Shown: positions 17,759 to 24,521 of the stretch, one piece after another
Layout of the letters: every line of letters starts with the position of its first letter
How positions within the stretch are numbered: the stretch's first letter is position 1
NCBI GenBank assembly: GCA_028281485.1
Contig: JANQJT010000233.1
Coordinates: 1-28,837, forward strand
DNA length: 28,837 nucleotides
Direction of reading: 5' to 3'
DNA from: Phycisphaeraceae bacterium
GTDB lineage: Bacteria; Planctomycetota; Phycisphaerae; Phycisphaerales; Zrk34
Made by a program: the position numbers and the translations under genes
The notes under the pieces: model-generated
Databases searched by the model: none
What the model was told of the DNA's origin: nothing
What the model saw: the letters and a program-made list of their open reading frames with translations, nothing else

Positions 17759-17980
17759 CGACCCGGGCGTGATGTACCCGCGTCTGGCGAGCCTGGGTGG
17801 TTTGGCGGAGGGATATCCGAATGCGGATGCCGCGGCGTTCCGGCTCAACGAGTTCGGCCACCAGGGCCTGATGCACGACGAGACGACGGGTCTGATCTAC
17901 AACCGCGCCCGCTTCCGCAACTCCGAATGCTTCCTACAGCGCGACCCGCTGGGGTACCCCGACGGACTCAACACCTACGC
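17759..17980 (+). repeat. 222-bp direct repeat, copy 2 (orphan RHS tip)
   Basis: This copy is about 95% identical to 15652-15873, with 11 mismatches and no gaps. Weaker similarity extends 8 bases further upstream to 17751. It forms the first part of the orphan tip gene and keeps the reading frame of the full-length gene, so a crossover here would give an in-frame toxin exchange. Confidence 0.95.
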
Positions 17981-18680
17981 GGGGTATCATGTAATGTTGG
18001 GTTCGTGGGATCCCAGTGGGCTTGAGCATCCCTCACCAGATTCTACAAGGCATCCCACGGAATATGGTTATGTAGAGCATTATGATCCGGCCACACAAAC
18101 TATAAAATACGTAAATCCAAATATTAGCACTAATATCTGCAGTGAGAATACGGAGAGCAAGTCTTGTCCAGTTCCAACCCAAGTTGATGCGATACAGGAG
18201 TCGCTTGTCGATTTGGCTCTTGAAGCGATGGCTCTAGACGGAGAGACACCGGATGCAGATATGCTAAAGCAGATTGAAAAGGAGGCCAAGCATCTTGCTG
18301 AAAGTTTGGCAATAGACATTATGACAGAAATGGCTGATAATAATTTTGGCCCAGGTGGGAATTGGGGCAATCTTCTTACGCTTCCAACATTTGGACGTAT
18401 GAGCAATCAATGCGGTGCCTGGCAGGAAGCTACATATGATGCATACATGGATTACGCCAAAGCATTTACAGATAAAGAGAAGGAGCAAACTCCATTATTC
18501 CAAATTGTACCTGTAATTGATGCGAAAAAAGAGGGCTGGATATTCAATTACACACACAATTGGAATGAATTGTATTTTCGAAAAACCGGGGCGGGTCAAC
18601 CGAAACGCGATTTGGATACATGGCCAAGTGGCGGGATGAATACATTTGATTCATCGGCGGCGTGCAAATATAAACAGTAA
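17769..18680 (+). CDS. Orphan RHS tip with transglutaminase-like toxin domain
   Basis: The frame encodes 303 residues from a GTG (the next codon is ATG). A stop (TAA, 17742) closes it upstream; no ribosome binding site or promoter is seen. The first 70 residues duplicate the RHS tip of the full-length protein, and here the tip ends in the canonical WDPSGL. The new C-terminal part (about 80-303) contains NQCGAWQEA (Cys215), 'NYTHNWNELYF' (His263) and 'RDLDTW' (Asp283). This Cys, then H-x-W-x-E, then x-D-x-W order and spacing match the catalytic core of transglutaminase-like/papain-fold enzymes, which cross-link, deamidate or cut proteins. With no signal peptide it is probably silent until recombined onto the secreted shell. 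The rest, including an acidic helical stretch at about 140-190, is unfamiliar. Confidence 0.8.
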   Translation: MMYPRLASLGGLAEGYPNADAAAFRLNEFGHQGLMHDETTGLIYNRARFRNSECFLQRDPLGYPDGLNTYAGYHVMLGSWDPSGLEHPSPDSTRHPTEYGYVEHYDPATQTIKYVNPNISTNICSENTESKSCPVPTQVDAIQESLVDLALEAMALDGETPDADMLKQIEKEAKHLAESLAIDIMTEMADNNFGPGGNWGNLLTLPTFGRMSNQCGAWQEATYDAYMDYAKAFTDKEKEQTPLFQIVPVIDAKKEGWIFNYTHNWNELYFRKTGAGQPKRDLDTWPSGGMNTFDSSAACKYKQ

Positions 18681-18754
18681 AATGTATTGTCTTGAAATTG
18701 TTATAAATGCGTTCCCCTTGTGCTGACAGATACAGCTGTGAGGGCTATCGGAAA

Positions 18755-19207
18755 ATGCGTAGCAAATCGACAACAGTGGCAGTCTTTGTGTTCGTTTTGG
18801 GGCTAAGTGTAATTGGTGTGATCACGGTTTGTGTTGTTGAAAGCCGAAGCTATTATTCGGATAGAAATACAGCAATTTTGCTAAAAAATTCGATTAAGAC
18901 ATATCTGCACGCATCTCCTAATCAGTTGGGTTTGCCTGAAATAGATATAGAAATGTATTTTGTGTCCGGGGATAAATATTTGGTATATTTGTCATCTGTT
19001 TCAGCGGATACGCGTAAAAGGATTTATGCGGATAAAATAAAGGAATGTCTTGATGAGGGGGAATATGTCGTATCAACGCATGCGATGCATGGGCCTGACG
19101 ACATAATGATTGTTGGGACAGATATTCATTGGTGGGAAGAGTGGGAAGCATATGTATTGGCGATTACTGCGAATGGTGAAATTGTTAAGAAAAAGGTAAG
19201 TCCTTGA
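18755..19207 (+). CDS. Membrane-anchored probable immunity protein for the transglutaminase-like toxin
   Basis: The predicted protein has 150 residues. I chose the ATG at 18755 because it gives a short basic N-terminus followed directly by a hydrophobic segment (about residues 6-29), a signal anchor; GAGGG lies about 10 bases upstream. The frame is open from 18707, but the extra residues have no such logic. The remaining 120 residues form a small alpha/beta domain with 'YLVYLSSVSADTRKRI', 'DIMIVGTDIHWWEEWEAYV' and 'ANGEIVKKKV', predicted to face the periplasm. It follows the orphan tip by 74 bases, the usual place for an immunity gene. A periplasm-facing protein suggests the toxin acts on, or is met in, the envelope. 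The family is not recognised. Confidence 0.6.
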   Translation: MRSKSTTVAVFVFVLGLSVIGVITVCVVESRSYYSDRNTAILLKNSIKTYLHASPNQLGLPEIDIEMYFVSGDKYLVYLSSVSADTRKRIYADKIKECLDEGEYVVSTHAMHGPDDIMIVGTDIHWWEEWEAYVLAITANGEIVKKKVSP

Positions 19208-19391
19208 AGTGATTGGAGGTCGTACGGCGGATTGCCAAGGTATACGGTTCCACCGGTCATGTAGACGTTTCTGGCTAGTATTCGAGAGATATTTGAAGAC
19301 GAAGAGGTGATTGGTAAGTAGGATCACATTGAGAAATGGCTTGGAAGGCGCAAGCAAAGCGCTGCGAAGATCGGTTGCATCGAGAATGTGA
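19208..19391 (+). other. Relic coding sequence in front of the Gly/Ala-rich effector
   Basis: There is no intact gene. In the frame of the next gene the sequence reads 'LVSRITLRNGLEGASKALRR', interrupted by TGA at 19308 and 19389; the second TGA directly precedes the open effector frame. Another phase gives 'RIAKVYGSTGHVDVSG' and then a stop. This looks like the eroded front part of the following effector or of a linker. No RHS tip motif is visible. Confidence 0.4.
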
Positions 19392-19397
19392 GCAGGC

Positions 19398-19982
19398 TTG
19401 GCGCCTCTGGAACCAGGTGCCTCGTTCGGTGGCTTTGGGGTTGAGGGCAAGAACACAGCTGATATGGTCAATGGGGCACATCCCAACCATGGCGATGGTT
19501 TTGGTGAATTCGGATTGGGTTGGCGTTGTGCTGGCACTGCTGCAGCTGCGTATGCCAACAAAATAGGACCTGGCACAGCAGGGACACGAGCTGTTGCGGG
19601 GACTGCGGCACCATTTATGGCGGGTGTCAGTGTTGCAATGCAAGGTCTTGCAGCTGTTAATGATTACAATGAAGGCAATTATTGGGGTACCGCCACGCAT
19701 GCTGGGACGGGGGCTATGACGGGTTGGGCTGCAACCTCTAGTGCTTCATTTGCTGTAACCGGGCCTGCTATGGTCGGCTTGGTTGTTGTGGCAGCCGTCG
19801 ATATGCATGTTGATAATGTAATGGATGAACTAGAAAATCTATCGGCTGACATGTATCTTAATGATAAGATAATGTCTGCAAAGCTACACTTAATACGCAG
19901 AAAGAAAGATATCATTAATCTGGTCGATCAGATATCACAATTGGAACAAGATCTTGCGGAATGCGAAGAGTGCAATGACTGA
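19398..19982 (+). CDS. 5'-truncated Gly/Ala-rich hydrophobic effector, possibly pore-forming
   Basis: About 194 codons are open after an in-frame TGA (19389). The only upstream starts are TTG (19398) and, further in, ATG (19464), neither with a convincing ribosome binding site. So this is probably a toxin tip that has lost its shell. Residues about 45-140 are rich in Gly, Ala, Ser and Thr with small-residue spacing ('GTAAAAYANKIGPGTAGTRA', 'TAAPFMAGVSVAMQG', 'GPAMVGLVVVAAVDM'), like glycine-zipper membrane-inserting segments. The last 50 residues are charged and helical ('IRRKKDIINLVDQISQLEQDL'). The end overlaps the next gene, a polytopic membrane protein, by 8 bases. A pore-forming or membrane-disrupting role is suggested by that pairing but is not proven. 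Confidence 0.5.
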   Translation: MAPLEPGASFGGFGVEGKNTADMVNGAHPNHGDGFGEFGLGWRCAGTAAAAYANKIGPGTAGTRAVAGTAAPFMAGVSVAMQGLAAVNDYNEGNYWGTATHAGTGAMTGWAATSSASFAVTGPAMVGLVVVAAVDMHVDNVMDELENLSADMYLNDKIMSAKLHLIRRKKDIINLVDQISQLEQDLAECEECND

Positions 19983-20355
19983 TGCCCCTAAATCTTCAGA
20001 CGAATACAGGGTGGCTCCACCAGTCAGTCGGCGACGCAAGATTGTTGTGTTAATTATACCGATTGTGATCGGTTGGGTTGTATTGCCACTGCTTATTTAC
20101 TGCTTCCCTGAATGGTTTAGTATTATGCGTGAATTAGAATTACATCGTGTAAAGCGCTTTGATGCTTGGTTTCTATCAATTGTAGTATCTGTCCTTGTTC
20201 TCGTTAAAGTTATAGATGTGATCAACGCACGATACATACGAAATGTCATTCTCGAATATATATTGGCATTTTTTGTTGTGTTTGGCTATGGAAGCCTGGC
20301 CTTATATTTCACATTTATGTTGTGCCTGGTACTGGTGCGAGATGTATTTGTATAA
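19975..20355 (+). CDS. Polytopic membrane protein, probable immunity to the Gly/Ala-rich effector
   Basis: The predicted protein has 126 residues. The ATG lies 8 bases inside the end of the preceding gene, which indicates translational coupling. After a hydrophilic, basic N-terminus (PPVSRRRK) there are three hydrophobic segments (about residues 25-45, 62-82 and 92-120): 'IVVLIIPIVIGWVVLPLLIY', 'FLSIVVSVLVLVKVIDVI' and 'ILEYILAFFVVFGYG', the last long enough to cross twice. Immunity proteins against pore-forming colicins are small polytopic inner-membrane proteins of this kind. The sequence is not similar to a colicin immunity family that I can recognise. The gene is strongly A/T rich. Confidence 0.6.
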   Translation: MTDAPKSSDEYRVAPPVSRRRKIVVLIIPIVIGWVVLPLLIYCFPEWFSIMRELELHRVKRFDAWFLSIVVSVLVLVKVIDVINARYIRNVILEYILAFFVVFGYGSLALYFTFMLCLVLVRDVFV

Positions 20356-20671
20356 GGTAAGAAAAGGTGTCAGGATGAATGTTCAAGACTTTGGCAGTGG
20401 GTATGGGTTGTAAGTAGGGTGGGTCGTATGCATTGAGACTCACCATGGGCCGTAGTGGAAAGCGCTGACAGACTTGCGCCCAACAATGAGGCGTTGATTA
20501 CGAAAGTGATTCTCGGCACCAGACACGCTTGGGAATGGTAGGCGGCCAATGGCGAGGCGCTTCACTTGGTATCAGATATGCGGTTGGCATGACAATATCT
20601 CGGGCATACAGCCGTATTTGAAATAATGATTCGGTGAACTAATCAGGGTATTCATATTCAGGGGACGTGTA
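20356..20671. other. 316-base stretch without a gene
   Basis: No supported coding frame is seen. An imperfect inverted repeat, GGTGGGTC (20418-20425) and GACTCACC (20437-20444), has 7 of 8 pairs and an 11-base loop, followed by CACCATGGGCC. Similar GGTGGGTC…GACCCACC elements are scattered in many bacterial genomes, but I cannot assign this one. A TTGGCA–17–TACAGC pair near 20586-20614 could be a weak promoter for the next gene. CAGGGGA (20659-20665) is that gene's ribosome binding site. Confidence 0.45.
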
Positions 20672-22678
20672 ATGCAACAGAACATGGCATGTGGCCAAGC
20701 GGTAGTGGGATGGAATCAATCCGCCATTTTAATCGGTGTAATGCTGGCGATGAGTGCGGGGTTGGTTTTGACTGCGGCAGGTGATGGGGCGGATGGTAAT
20801 AACTACACGGTGATAGCGGATGCCGGGGCGCGGCAATCGCAATCGGCTTCTGAGGTCGTAGCTGCGGCTGAAGCGGCTATTGTCCAAGACGGTATTCATC
20901 TGAATCGCGCCACGTTGTACGACCGCCTGCAGTCACGATTCCTGACTGATGACAAGACGCAACTCGTGGAATTGGATCACGCGACAGCGGTGCGGTTCTG
21001 GCGTGTGATGATCCGCATCTCTCCCTCCTACGGCGACTTCGCCAGTCAGCACGTGATCCCCTGGTACACGAACGCGAGCCATTGGCGTGGAGCGAGCCAG
21101 CGGGACCTGGCGGACATCTACACGCTGTTGCGCCCGATGCGGCAAAGGGGTGGCGCTCGCCTGGAAGCCACCTTCAGGCAGATGGCACAGTACATCCGAG
21201 AACGAGTCGAAGCCGACCCGCAATGGATCACGGGGCAAGACGACCTGGTCCGTGTTCAGCTGATCCGTTTGGCTGCTTCGTGGATGAACACGCAGGAGCG
21301 AGCCGAGGCGTTGGGTGAGCTCCGCGAAGCGTTTTTGTCCGATGCTTCAAGGTGGGAGTCCATCGATTCCCGTGTGGCGTTAGAGGTTGTCTTCGCCGCT
21401 CGGGAAATGGGCATGACCGATAGCGATGCCTGCGGGCACATCGTCCGGAATCTGAATCACGCTAACAGGCTCGACACAATACCCAGCCCGCAAATGCGTA
21501 CGCTCAATCGCTTCCTGGGTAAGCACGCCAACGGCCAGGACGACGTCGTTCGCGCGAAGGACCAGGTCGAACTCGAGCTGTTGCGGCGGATCAACACCGG
21601 CCAGATCAGCTGGAAGGCCACCGCGCCTCGCGAGATGACGCGGTATATCGGGATGGCTGCCAATCAGGTCTCCGATGGAGGCAAGGCCGAGTTGATCCAG
21701 CGGATGCAGGCCGAGTGGGTGGACAATCGTGAGGTGCTGCCTTACCTGAGCGCGATCGACGTGAAAACGATCGATAAAACCCTGACCCACCTCGGTGACG
21801 AGTCTGTGAAGGATACGCCTGTTGTCGATCTGTGGCTCGCGGCAATGCAGTCGCGGCAGTGGACTATCGAGGAACTAGCGGTGATCGGCTTCCAGATGAG
21901 AAGTCATGGCATGAATCATGCGGCGGCCCAGGCGATCGCCGATTACGTCATCGAGCAGGCGGCCCGCGGGGAACTCGAAGAACACCCCGTCTATTGGCGG
22001 AACCGAGGCGTCGCGTGGCTGATTCAAACCCCTCAGCAGCGTGAGCGTTTGTTTGAGACGATGAAGCAGGCGAAGGCTGGTCCCACGCCGGCCGTATCGC
22101 TCATCATGGCCAGGGCACACCGTGAGCACGGGCAGTATGACGACTACATGAATCGCCTCGACGATCAGTTGGAAGTGGGGGGGCACCAGGGCGACGTGTT
22201 GGCACGCTGGTACATTGCCCGGGCGTTGGCCAGCTACGTGGACGCGAATTACAGCGAGCTCAACCGCCTGCGCGGCAAGCGTTATCTCGACCAGGCACTG
22301 GCAGCGGCGCAGTCCGAGGCGGCGCGGCTGGAGGTCGTGGATCAGATCGCCAAGGCGTACGGCTACACCGGCCATGCCGTCGAGGGGCAGAGCTTCTTGA
22401 GCAGCATCAGGCCCACGTTCGAAGGTGAAAAGGCGGAGCAAGAGTTGGATCGCTTAGAGAAGTACCTCGCCGGCGTGACGCAAGCGCAGAAACTTGCTGA
22501 GGACCGAGAGCAAAGGGAGCGTGACCAGGATTGGCGTGCGGGCATCGAGAAGAAGTTGGCCGAGGCGACAGAGAAGGGTAATCAGCAGGCGGCCCGGCAC
22601 TACCAACGCCTCTTAGACAGCGGCTCCTCCCGCGATGGCGAACGCAATAAACCCGTCATGTCAGGTGGTGGGATCTAG
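20672..22678 (+). CDS. Large secreted helical-repeat protein
   Basis: The predicted protein has 668 residues. The ATG is supported by CAGGGGA 6 bases before it. A hydrophobic segment at about residues 17-37 ('AILIGVMLAMSAGLVLTAAG') is a signal peptide or anchor. The rest is almost all helical. The middle and C-terminal parts have TPR-like spacing of small and aromatic residues ('AVSLIMARAHREHGQYDDYM', 'LARWYIARALASY', 'VDQIAKAYGYTGHAVEGQSF'), ending in a charged coiled-coil segment and a Ser/Gly tail. The family is unknown. High-GC codon use returns here, which marks the right edge of the A/T-rich toxin-tip region. It lies on the same strand as the toxin locus and, with the small secreted protein at 7527, brackets it. 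A role as helper or partner is possible but only by position. Confidence 0.75.
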   Translation: MQQNMACGQAVVGWNQSAILIGVMLAMSAGLVLTAAGDGADGNNYTVIADAGARQSQSASEVVAAAEAAIVQDGIHLNRATLYDRLQSRFLTDDKTQLVELDHATAVRFWRVMIRISPSYGDFASQHVIPWYTNASHWRGASQRDLADIYTLLRPMRQRGGARLEATFRQMAQYIRERVEADPQWITGQDDLVRVQLIRLAASWMNTQERAEALGELREAFLSDASRWESIDSRVALEVVFAAREMGMTDSDACGHIVRNLNHANRLDTIPSPQMRTLNRFLGKHANGQDDVVRAKDQVELELLRRINTGQISWKATAPREMTRYIGMAANQVSDGGKAELIQRMQAEWVDNREVLPYLSAIDVKTIDKTLTHLGDESVKDTPVVDLWLAAMQSRQWTIEELAVIGFQMRSHGMNHAAAQAIADYVIEQAARGELEEHPVYWRNRGVAWLIQTPQQRERLFETMKQAKAGPTPAVSLIMARAHREHGQYDDYMNRLDDQLEVGGHQGDVLARWYIARALASYVDANYSELNRLRGKRYLDQALAAAQSEAARLEVVDQIAKAYGYTGHAVEGQSFLSSIRPTFEGEKAEQELDRLEKYLAGVTQAQKLAEDREQRERDQDWRAGIEKKLAEATEKGNQQAARHYQRLLDSGSSRDGERNKPVMSGGGI

Positions 22679-22743
22679 CGGGCTTATACCGCGTTTCAAT
22701 CCCCGCCGGATCGATTTCATGATTTGATCTGTAAAAAGAAGAT

Positions 22744-22781
22744 GCCCCGTAGCACTGGTACTACGGGGCACTGTTTCTTTT
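22744..22781. terminator. Bidirectional terminator between the helical-repeat gene and tRNA-Pro
   Basis: A 9-bp perfect stem, GCCCCGTAG/CTACGGGGC, with an 8-base loop spans 22744-22769. On the plus strand it is followed by ACTGTTTCTTTT, and on the minus strand by ATCTTCTTTTT. It can end both the plus-strand gene at 22678 and the minus-strand tRNA transcript. Confidence 0.8.
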
Positions 22782-22789
22782 CCCGAAAT

Positions 22790-22863
22790 CGGGGTGAGAG
22801 GATTCGAACCTCCGACCTCCTGACCCCCAGTCAGGCGCGCTAACCAAGCTGCGCTACACCCCG
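22790..22863 (-). tRNA. tRNA-Pro (anticodon GGG)
   Basis: On the minus strand the 74 bases fold as a tRNA. The acceptor arm CGGGGTG pairs with CACCCCG. The D arm contains AGCGCAGCTTGGTTAGCGCG. The anticodon stem CCTGA/TCAGG holds the loop CTGGGGG, giving anticodon GGG. The T arm is GGAGG-TTCGAAT-CCTCT. The first base pair is C-G, as is usual for bacterial tRNA-Pro. CCA is not encoded. A terminator hairpin follows. Confidence 0.95.
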
Positions 22864-22876
22864 TCGGCTGCGTTGA

Positions 22877-22901
22877 GACCGGGCAGTTTAGTCGCCCGGT
22901 C
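22877..22901 (-). other. Stem-loop between the RDD gene and tRNA-Pro
   Basis: GACCGGGC and GCCCGGTC form an 8-bp perfect stem around a 9-base loop, 21 bases past the stop of the RDD gene and 13 bases before the tRNA. No T run follows on the minus strand, so it is more likely an RNA-processing or mRNA-end-protecting structure than a classic terminator. Confidence 0.45.
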
Positions 22902-22922
22902 CAGCCCCGGCAAACCCCTGGA

Positions 22923-24479
22923 TCAGGATGATTTATCGGCCGAGCCGTCCTGTGGATCGTCCTTGGGGTTGACCACCACCGTGCGGCTGGCCACATCCCC
23001 CATCCGCTGACGCAGCGGGCTGAGCAGCACAAACAGCAGCAGCGGGTAGATGATCAGTTCCACCGCCTTCAGCCCACATCGCAGCAGCACCGCCGCTACG
23101 CTCGGCCGGTGGCCGTCCGTCGTGATCACGCGACAGCCCAGCGATCGCTTGCCCAGGCTCGTCCCGGTCAGCGCCTCGCTGATCGCCGTGTGCAGCACGG
23201 TCAGGCCGATCACCACAAACCCGGGCAGCATGGCACTCGAGGGTTGTTCGAACTTGGGCCAGTGCGCCAAGACCTCCATCGGGTTGGAGATGCCGAACAG
23301 GACCATCGCCACGACCACCGGCGGCGACAGGTCGATGAGCGTGGCGGTGAAGCGTTTACCCAGCGGCGTGGGCATCACGTCGTCGGGCAGCTTGATCTCG
23401 TCGGGCTTTTGACCGCGTCGCCAGATGGTCACGATGGTCATCGCCATGATGAGCAGCATGAGCATCGGAAACAGCTGCAGCGCGATGTGAGGCCGGGGCC
23501 AGCCGGTCACATGCAGCGGTTCGGTGGAGGTGTTGGGTGACAGGCCGATCGTGCGATGGATGTGGTAGAAACGGTTCTCGATGTCGCGTGCGATGACGGT
23601 GATGCCGTCGGCCTCGGCGGTGGCGTCCCACAAGACCGAGGGGCTGTTAGGCAACGGCAGCTCGCCGGCGTCGAGCGCCCGGCCGTCGGGATACAGCAGC
23701 GTCGCTTTGAGGCGCAACGGCTCGGTGAGGTGGTCGAGGATGACCACGTGGCCGGAGACGCAGATCGCCGCGTCGGGTGGGTCGGAGGTGTCGCGCGTGT
23801 AGGTTTCGTCGGTCCAGCCGTCGGCCAGACTGCGGTGGATGGTCAACCGCCTGTTGCGCTGGGTCACGATCGCCAGCCGACCCGCGTCGCGATCGAGCAC
23901 AACCAATTGCGGGTGTGCGTCCGGCGTGACACCGTCGGGCAGTGCGACCGGTTGCCACTGGCCGGCCTGCGGGCTGAGCATTTGCACGGTCGGCTCGGTG
24001 TCTTCCGCTTCGCGCAAGACCAGCGCGATCGGATTCCACTGCGCCGCTTCCCAGTCGATGAGTGTTGTATCGGTCGGCAGCGGGGGCGTTTGCTTGAGCG
24101 TGTAGACCGGTTGCTCGATCTGTGTGTTGTAGTTGTAGATGTAGCGTTGCGTGGTGCGGTCGCCGAAGGCGATGAAGACGCGGTCCTTCATCGCGGCCAG
24201 CGCGATCGGTCGACCGACCTTGCGGGTCAGCGACTTGTCTTCATAGAGCGTATTGTCGGTCGCACGCTCGGGCTGATGCAGCAGGCGAAAACCGTTGCCC
24301 TCGGGTCGGTGCAGGACCCAGAGCTGCTGCGCATCGGCGTCGGCGAACAGTTGCGGCGACAGGTATTGGGGGGGGATATCCAGCGGTTCGGGTTGGACCG
24401 GTTCCTGGGCCGGGGCGCACGGGGCGACGATCAGCAGGACAAGCCAGGCAAGGCGGGATAAGGGCAAAGGGCGTCTCAC
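22923..24479 (-). CDS. RDD-domain membrane protein with long extracytoplasmic N-terminal domain
   Basis: The predicted protein has 518 residues when started at the GTG at 24479, which gives a good signal peptide ('RLAWLVLLIVAPCAPAQ'). The frame is open to 24515, only 7 bases past the previous stop; no ribosome binding site is seen at either start. Residues about 25-325 form a beta-rich domain with blade-like repeats (for example 'DNTLYEDKSLTRKVG', 'GRLAIVTQRNRRLTI', 'AAICVSGHVVILDHL'), possibly a propeller. A membrane segment follows at about 335-352. The C-terminal RDD domain (about 370-505) has 'PLGKRFTATLIDL', 'LTGTSLGKRSLGCRVIT' and two or three more membrane segments. RDD proteins are membrane proteins, some linked to ion transport. 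It is the last gene of a three-gene unit. Confidence 0.85.
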   Translation of the reverse strand: MRRPLPLSRLAWLVLLIVAPCAPAQEPVQPEPLDIPPQYLSPQLFADADAQQLWVLHRPEGNGFRLLHQPERATDNTLYEDKSLTRKVGRPIALAAMKDRVFIAFGDRTTQRYIYNYNTQIEQPVYTLKQTPPLPTDTTLIDWEAAQWNPIALVLREAEDTEPTVQMLSPQAGQWQPVALPDGVTPDAHPQLVVLDRDAGRLAIVTQRNRRLTIHRSLADGWTDETYTRDTSDPPDAAICVSGHVVILDHLTEPLRLKATLLYPDGRALDAGELPLPNSPSVLWDATAEADGITVIARDIENRFYHIHRTIGLSPNTSTEPLHVTGWPRPHIALQLFPMLMLLIMAMTIVTIWRRGQKPDEIKLPDDVMPTPLGKRFTATLIDLSPPVVVAMVLFGISNPMEVLAHWPKFEQPSSAMLPGFVVIGLTVLHTAISEALTGTSLGKRSLGCRVITTDGHRPSVAAVLLRCGLKAVELIIYPLLLFVLLSPLRQRMGDVASRTVVVNPKDDPQDGSADKSS

Positions 24480-24521
24480 GGCTGGGAGGATACCGCATGT
24501 GCGATGCGACCGCACATGCCG

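Noticed and set aside
17659..17768. Promoter or attachment site around GATTACGTAATC upstream of the orphan tip
   Set aside because: The short palindrome stands alone. There is no integrase gene, no matching second site and no -35/-10 pair with good spacing.
16972..20671. Insertion sequence or phage remnants explaining the A/T-rich block
   Set aside because: No transposase, integrase or terminal inverted repeats were found; tip-immunity modules explain the content better.
24480..24515. Extended start of the RDD protein 7 bases after the upstream stop
   Set aside because: The extra 12 residues would put a hydrophilic stretch before the signal peptide; neither start has a ribosome binding site, so the shorter form was preferred with some doubt.
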